From positions 1 to 20,669 of the IMG/VR virus record IMGVR_UViG_3300031758_000701: a DNA stretch of 20,669 nucleotides. One strand, 5' to 3'. Every line of letters begins with the position of its first letter. Position 1 is the stretch's first letter. Of the stretch, positions 18,045-20,669 are shown one piece after another. Under the pieces are notes generated by a model. That model saw nothing but the letters and a program-made list of their open reading frames with translations. It had not been told where the DNA came from and searched no databases. Source of the stretch: a virus. The translations under genes and the position numbers were made by a program.

Positions 18045-19396
18045 TATTTTATCTCCCTAATTCCCCAGTTTCCTTGCCCACCTGATTGAATATTTGATGG
18101 AACGTCTCTAGATGATGTTGGTGCTTTATAAGAACCACGAGTGTATAATGGGTCTACAATAAAGTCAGCTGGTCTATACGTTCTATTGTAAGCATTAGAA
18201 ATACGATTTTCAGCCAATGCAAGTTCTTTATCAATTCTTTCTAATTCAGCAACAATATCTTTAAATTTTTTCTTTTGTTGTAATGAGCCTCGAAGATTTT
18301 CAAATCTGCTACCTTCTTTTTCTGTGACGTTACCAACGGCAGCACCAGTTTGAGAAGCATTTCTCATATCTGTAATGCCTTCTACGAATAACTGATTCTT
18401 AAGTGTTTCTAATTCTGCAGCAGCACTTGCAGCTTCAGTATCAGGAATGTAAGATTTAATTGCTCCATCAACACCAAAAGCTGATGAAAACTTTGGGTTA
18501 TCTAAAATTCTATTTACAGTATTTCTAATTCTTCTTGTAGATCCCAAAGCATATTCTGTAGCTGTAGTAGCTTTAGGTTGCTCAATAATTAGTTGCTCTC
18601 TATTTTTTGGAGATATTGCAGAGCTTTCAACTAATGGAAGACCTTGCTTAACTTCTTTTTCTGGTTGTTTAAATCCAGTTGAGGTTTGACCTTGAACAGG
18701 AACTTTAGGCTGACCTGAAGGTTGACCTTGAGGTGTACCTGTAGGTTGACCTTGAGTTGACAATGAATTTAAAAATGTTTCTTTTGTTGTCATTGGAGTA
18801 AATGTAGCACCAGTGTCATAAGTAGCTCTTTTACGATTAACTTCTTCTTTTGCAGCATCTGCAGATGTTGGTAGTTGGCTATAAATATTAAAGTCTTTAT
18901 AGTCTTTATCTGTCCATTGATCTGGTGATTTATTAATAGATTTAGCAAACAAATTAACATCTTTATTAAATAATGGATCTGTAGCAGCTATAGCTTTAAC
19001 GCCTTCAGATGGATTTGCTAAAATTAAATTTTGGAATTGTGGATATTTATTTACCAATCCTAAAGTACCAAACTCTTCTCTTGCAAATCTTTTATTTTCA
19101 AACTGACCTTTTTGAATATCTTGCATTAATTTAGATAATTCAGTTTGAGTCATAAAGTTTTTAGTTGCAAAGTCAATAGGAGCTTGTCTACCTGCAGTTG
19201 CACCTGTAAAGCCACCTAAAGCAGCACCAACTGGACCTTGATTCCAATTTTGTGCAATACCAGTAGCTAAACCAACACCAGTACCAATTAGCTGTTGTGT
19301 TTTAAGTCTTTCTTGTTCTTCTGGAGACAAGAGACTTGCAACAGGGCTTTGTCTTGTAAGAAATAATGTATCTAATAGTCCTTGAATATCTGCCAT
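18044..19396 (-). CDS. Virion structural protein, internal virion-type (450 aa)
   Basis: The N-terminus has QLIGTGVGLATGIAQNW and a Gly/Ala-rich hydrophobic segment (GPVGAALGGFTGATAGRQ). A Gln/Gly/Pro-rich spacer with repeats (QGQPTGTPQGQPSGQPKVPV) lies around residues 215-235, and a long helical C-terminal half follows (coiled-coil-like FKDIVAELERIDKELALAEN). It shares its layout with the next protein downstream, as internal or tail-needle proteins often do. TAATG junction with that gene. No catalytic motif seen. Confidence 0.6.
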   Translation of the reverse strand: MADIQGLLDTLFLTRQSPVASLLSPEEQERLKTQQLIGTGVGLATGIAQNWNQGPVGAALGGFTGATAGRQAPIDFATKNFMTQTELSKLMQDIQKGQFENKRFAREEFGTLGLVNKYPQFQNLILANPSEGVKAIAATDPLFNKDVNLFAKSINKSPDQWTDKDYKDFNIYSQLPTSADAAKEEVNRKRATYDTGATFTPMTTKETFLNSLSTQGQPTGTPQGQPSGQPKVPVQGQTSTGFKQPEKEVKQGLPLVESSAISPKNREQLIIEQPKATTATEYALGSTRRIRNTVNRILDNPKFSSAFGVDGAIKSYIPDTEAASAAAELETLKNQLFVEGITDMRNASQTGAAVGNVTEKEGSRFENLRGSLQQKKKFKDIVAELERIDKELALAENRISNAYNRTYRPADFIVDPLYTRGSYKAPTSSRDVPSNIQSGGQGNWGIREIK

Positions 19397-19398
19397 AA

Positions 19399-20151
19399 TT
19401 ATACTATCCTTCTAACTTGCAAAAGGTTTCCAGTCATTGGACTAGATTGACCTTGCCTAATTGGTTGAGTTAATGCAACAGCATTTTTTAATCTTTCTTT
19501 ATTTGCCATTTCATTTTGTTGTCTAATGTTTAAAAGTGATTGACCACCACCCAATACCATCATAGGATTTTGTTGGGCATATGATACAGTATTAGGTATA
19601 ATATTAGAGCCAAAATCAGAAATTCTTTCTCCAAACGTGAGTGGTGTATCTACAACCATTCTTCTAGGATTTAATGCACTAATTTGAGCTTCTGTAAGAT
19701 CTTCTATAGGGTTAAATGGAATACCAGAAACAGATGAACTAGGTACAGCAAATCCTAAACCATCATCAGCTACATTAAGATATGGATTAATGTTTATTCC
19801 TGCACCACCACCGCCTAGTGCATTTGTTGGAAGTGATGTATTAAATGCGTTTTGAAGTGCTACGTCATCTACAGCGTTTAATGCTAATGAAGGATTTACA
19901 GCTGTAGAACCTAACTGAACACCAGTTCCAGTAGCAGAAGGTAATGCACTTTTAAATCCTGAAAACAAATTACCACCAGCACCACCAAAAATACCACCAG
20001 TAGCACCACCAAGTAATGCACCAGTAACAGGGCTTTTACCCATAGCAGCAGAACCTACAGCTCCAATAGCTGCTGGCACTAAAATTTCTGGACCAAGAGA
20101 TGGTTGCAAAAAGTTATTAATAATCCATAAGGGATTAAAATATTTAAACAT
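19399..20151 (-). CDS. Gly-rich virion structural protein (250 aa)
   Basis: An N-terminal hydrophobic region (LVPAAIGAVGSAAMGK, then ALLGGATGGIFGGAGGNLFS) resembles the membrane-active Gly/Ala repeats of ejected virion proteins. The middle is Asn/Pro/Ser-rich. The C-terminus (QSLLNIRQQNEMANKERLKN) is helical. It lies between the protein at the right edge and a second structural gene, all leftward with overlapping ends. Exact role unknown. Confidence 0.6.
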   Translation of the reverse strand: MFKYFNPLWIINNFLQPSLGPEILVPAAIGAVGSAAMGKSPVTGALLGGATGGIFGGAGGNLFSGFKSALPSATGTGVQLGSTAVNPSLALNAVDDVALQNAFNTSLPTNALGGGGAGININPYLNVADDGLGFAVPSSSVSGIPFNPIEDLTEAQISALNPRRMVVDTPLTFGERISDFGSNIIPNTVSYAQQNPMMVLGGGQSLLNIRQQNEMANKERLKNAVALTQPIRQGQSSPMTGNLLQVRRIV

Positions 20152-20669
20152 TATTTAGCTACCTTTCCTACTACATAGCAAATAGGTTCTAAAATAGCAC
20201 GATAAATCATGCCATAAACATCACGTTTTTTACCTCTTTTTTGTTTCCATATATCAGCAGTCCTATGTCTTGCGATATGCTCTAAAATACCCCTTAAAAT
20301 GCGTTGTAGGGTATTCTTTTCACCTGCTTTGTAGGCATAGTTTACTAATGGTAAGAATAGAGTATGATAACCTTTTTCGTATGCTGGGTCTAAATCTTTA
20401 GATTGTGCTAACCAGATAGCATTACGGAAGCTACCAAAGCCATATTCAGCGTTCATAGCTGTACATACAATCTTACCACCACCTGATTGAGTAGTTTTAG
20501 TAACTTGACCCATTGGAGCACCATATGCGGCACTTAAATAGGATTGTAGTTTTGTATATGGTTTGTTTTGTTCAAATTCGTATCTAGCAATAGCGTCTTC
20601 AAGAGCTTTTTGTGAGTAATCTTCTCTCACTTGACCAACATTCATAAGTTGGTTAATATCTTGATATCT
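20151..20669 (-). CDS. C-terminal part of a virion-associated protein (partial)
   Basis: The frame is open to the right edge: before the Met at 20645 the codons read RYQDINQL, so the true start is outside the window and at least 172 residues are present. The visible part includes EDYSQKALEDAIARYEFEQN, the linker TTQSGGGK, and a domain KIVCTAMNAEYGFGSFRNAI, then YEKGYHTLFLPLVNYAYK and LEHIARHRTADIWKQ. This last domain recurs at the C-terminus of tail-associated proteins in many phages. Its role there is unclear; host contact or assembly are possible. Confidence 0.7.
   Translation of the reverse strand, partial: RYQDINQLMNVGQVREDYSQKALEDAIARYEFEQNKPYTKLQSYLSAAYGAPMGQVTKTTQSGGGKIVCTAMNAEYGFGSFRNAIWLAQSKDLDPAYEKGYHTLFLPLVNYAYKAGEKNTLQRILRGILEHIARHRTADIWKQKRGKKRDVYGMIYRAILEPICYVVGKVAK

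Noticed and set aside
1-20669. tRNA genes, CRISPR arrays, integrase or insertion sequences
   Set aside because: No cloverleaf with a TTCRA loop, no regular spacer repeats, no recombinase or transposase motifs were found on either strand by eye.

Overview
This window is about half of a tailed double-stranded DNA phage genome, roughly one third G+C, densely packed with short genes that overlap at ATGA or TAATG junctions. It shows no rRNA, tRNA, CRISPR, insertion sequence or integrase. The most telling gene for the host is a 23-residue pqqA homologue at 10574-10645 (minus strand). It encodes the precursor peptide of pyrroloquinoline quinone (PQQ), the cofactor of methanol dehydrogenase. Together with the low G+C, it suggests a phage of a methylotroph such as the Methylophilales/OM43 group. 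That host assignment is inference.

Layout. Positions 1-344 (minus) hold the start of a small terminase-like gene running off the left edge. Positions 485-3233 (plus) hold 13 very small genes of unknown role, each with a strong AGGAG ribosome site, ending in a clear rho-independent terminator. Positions 3333-3506 (minus) hold a small basic DUF6496-like gene. Positions 3518-3619 (minus) hold a near-perfect sigma70 promoter followed by about 65 nt of hairpin-rich sequence and a terminator, directly behind an antiterminator Q-like gene. Positions 3616-8638 (minus) form one early operon. Read in the direction of transcription it encodes a Cro-like repressor, an O-like replication protein, a DnaB-like helicase, small proteins, NinB, a YbcO-like HNH nuclease, an MT-A70 DNA methyltransferase, a PD-(D/E)XK-like protein, a winged-helix protein and the Q-like protein. 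This is the order cro-O-P-nin-Q known from lambda.

Divergent promoters at 8668-8696 (minus) and 8739-8767 (plus) open the leftward operon and a rightward one (8792-13764). The rightward operon encodes an ERF-type annealing protein, a YqaJ exonuclease, an SSB-like protein, a SleB-type hydrolase, a glycosyltransferase, an FkbM methyltransferase and a DUF3310 protein. The pqqA gene sits inside it on the opposite strand. From 13761 to the right edge everything is leftward. These are late genes: virion proteins (20669-16677), then a lysis-like block (coiled-coil/membrane protein, exported protein, SprT-like metalloprotease, 3TM holin, small membrane protein, DUF5675 protein), and a DEDD exonuclease with a zinc ribbon.

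How it fits together. If the genome is circular or concatemeric, the leftward promoter behind the Q-like gene could feed terminase, head, tail and lysis genes as one long late transcript ending near 13761, gated by the Q-like protein at the terminator. The small plus-strand genes at 485-3233 would then be early genes crossed by antisense late transcription. A lone pqqA could raise the supply of PQQ precursor for the host maturation enzymes and so support methanol oxidation during infection.
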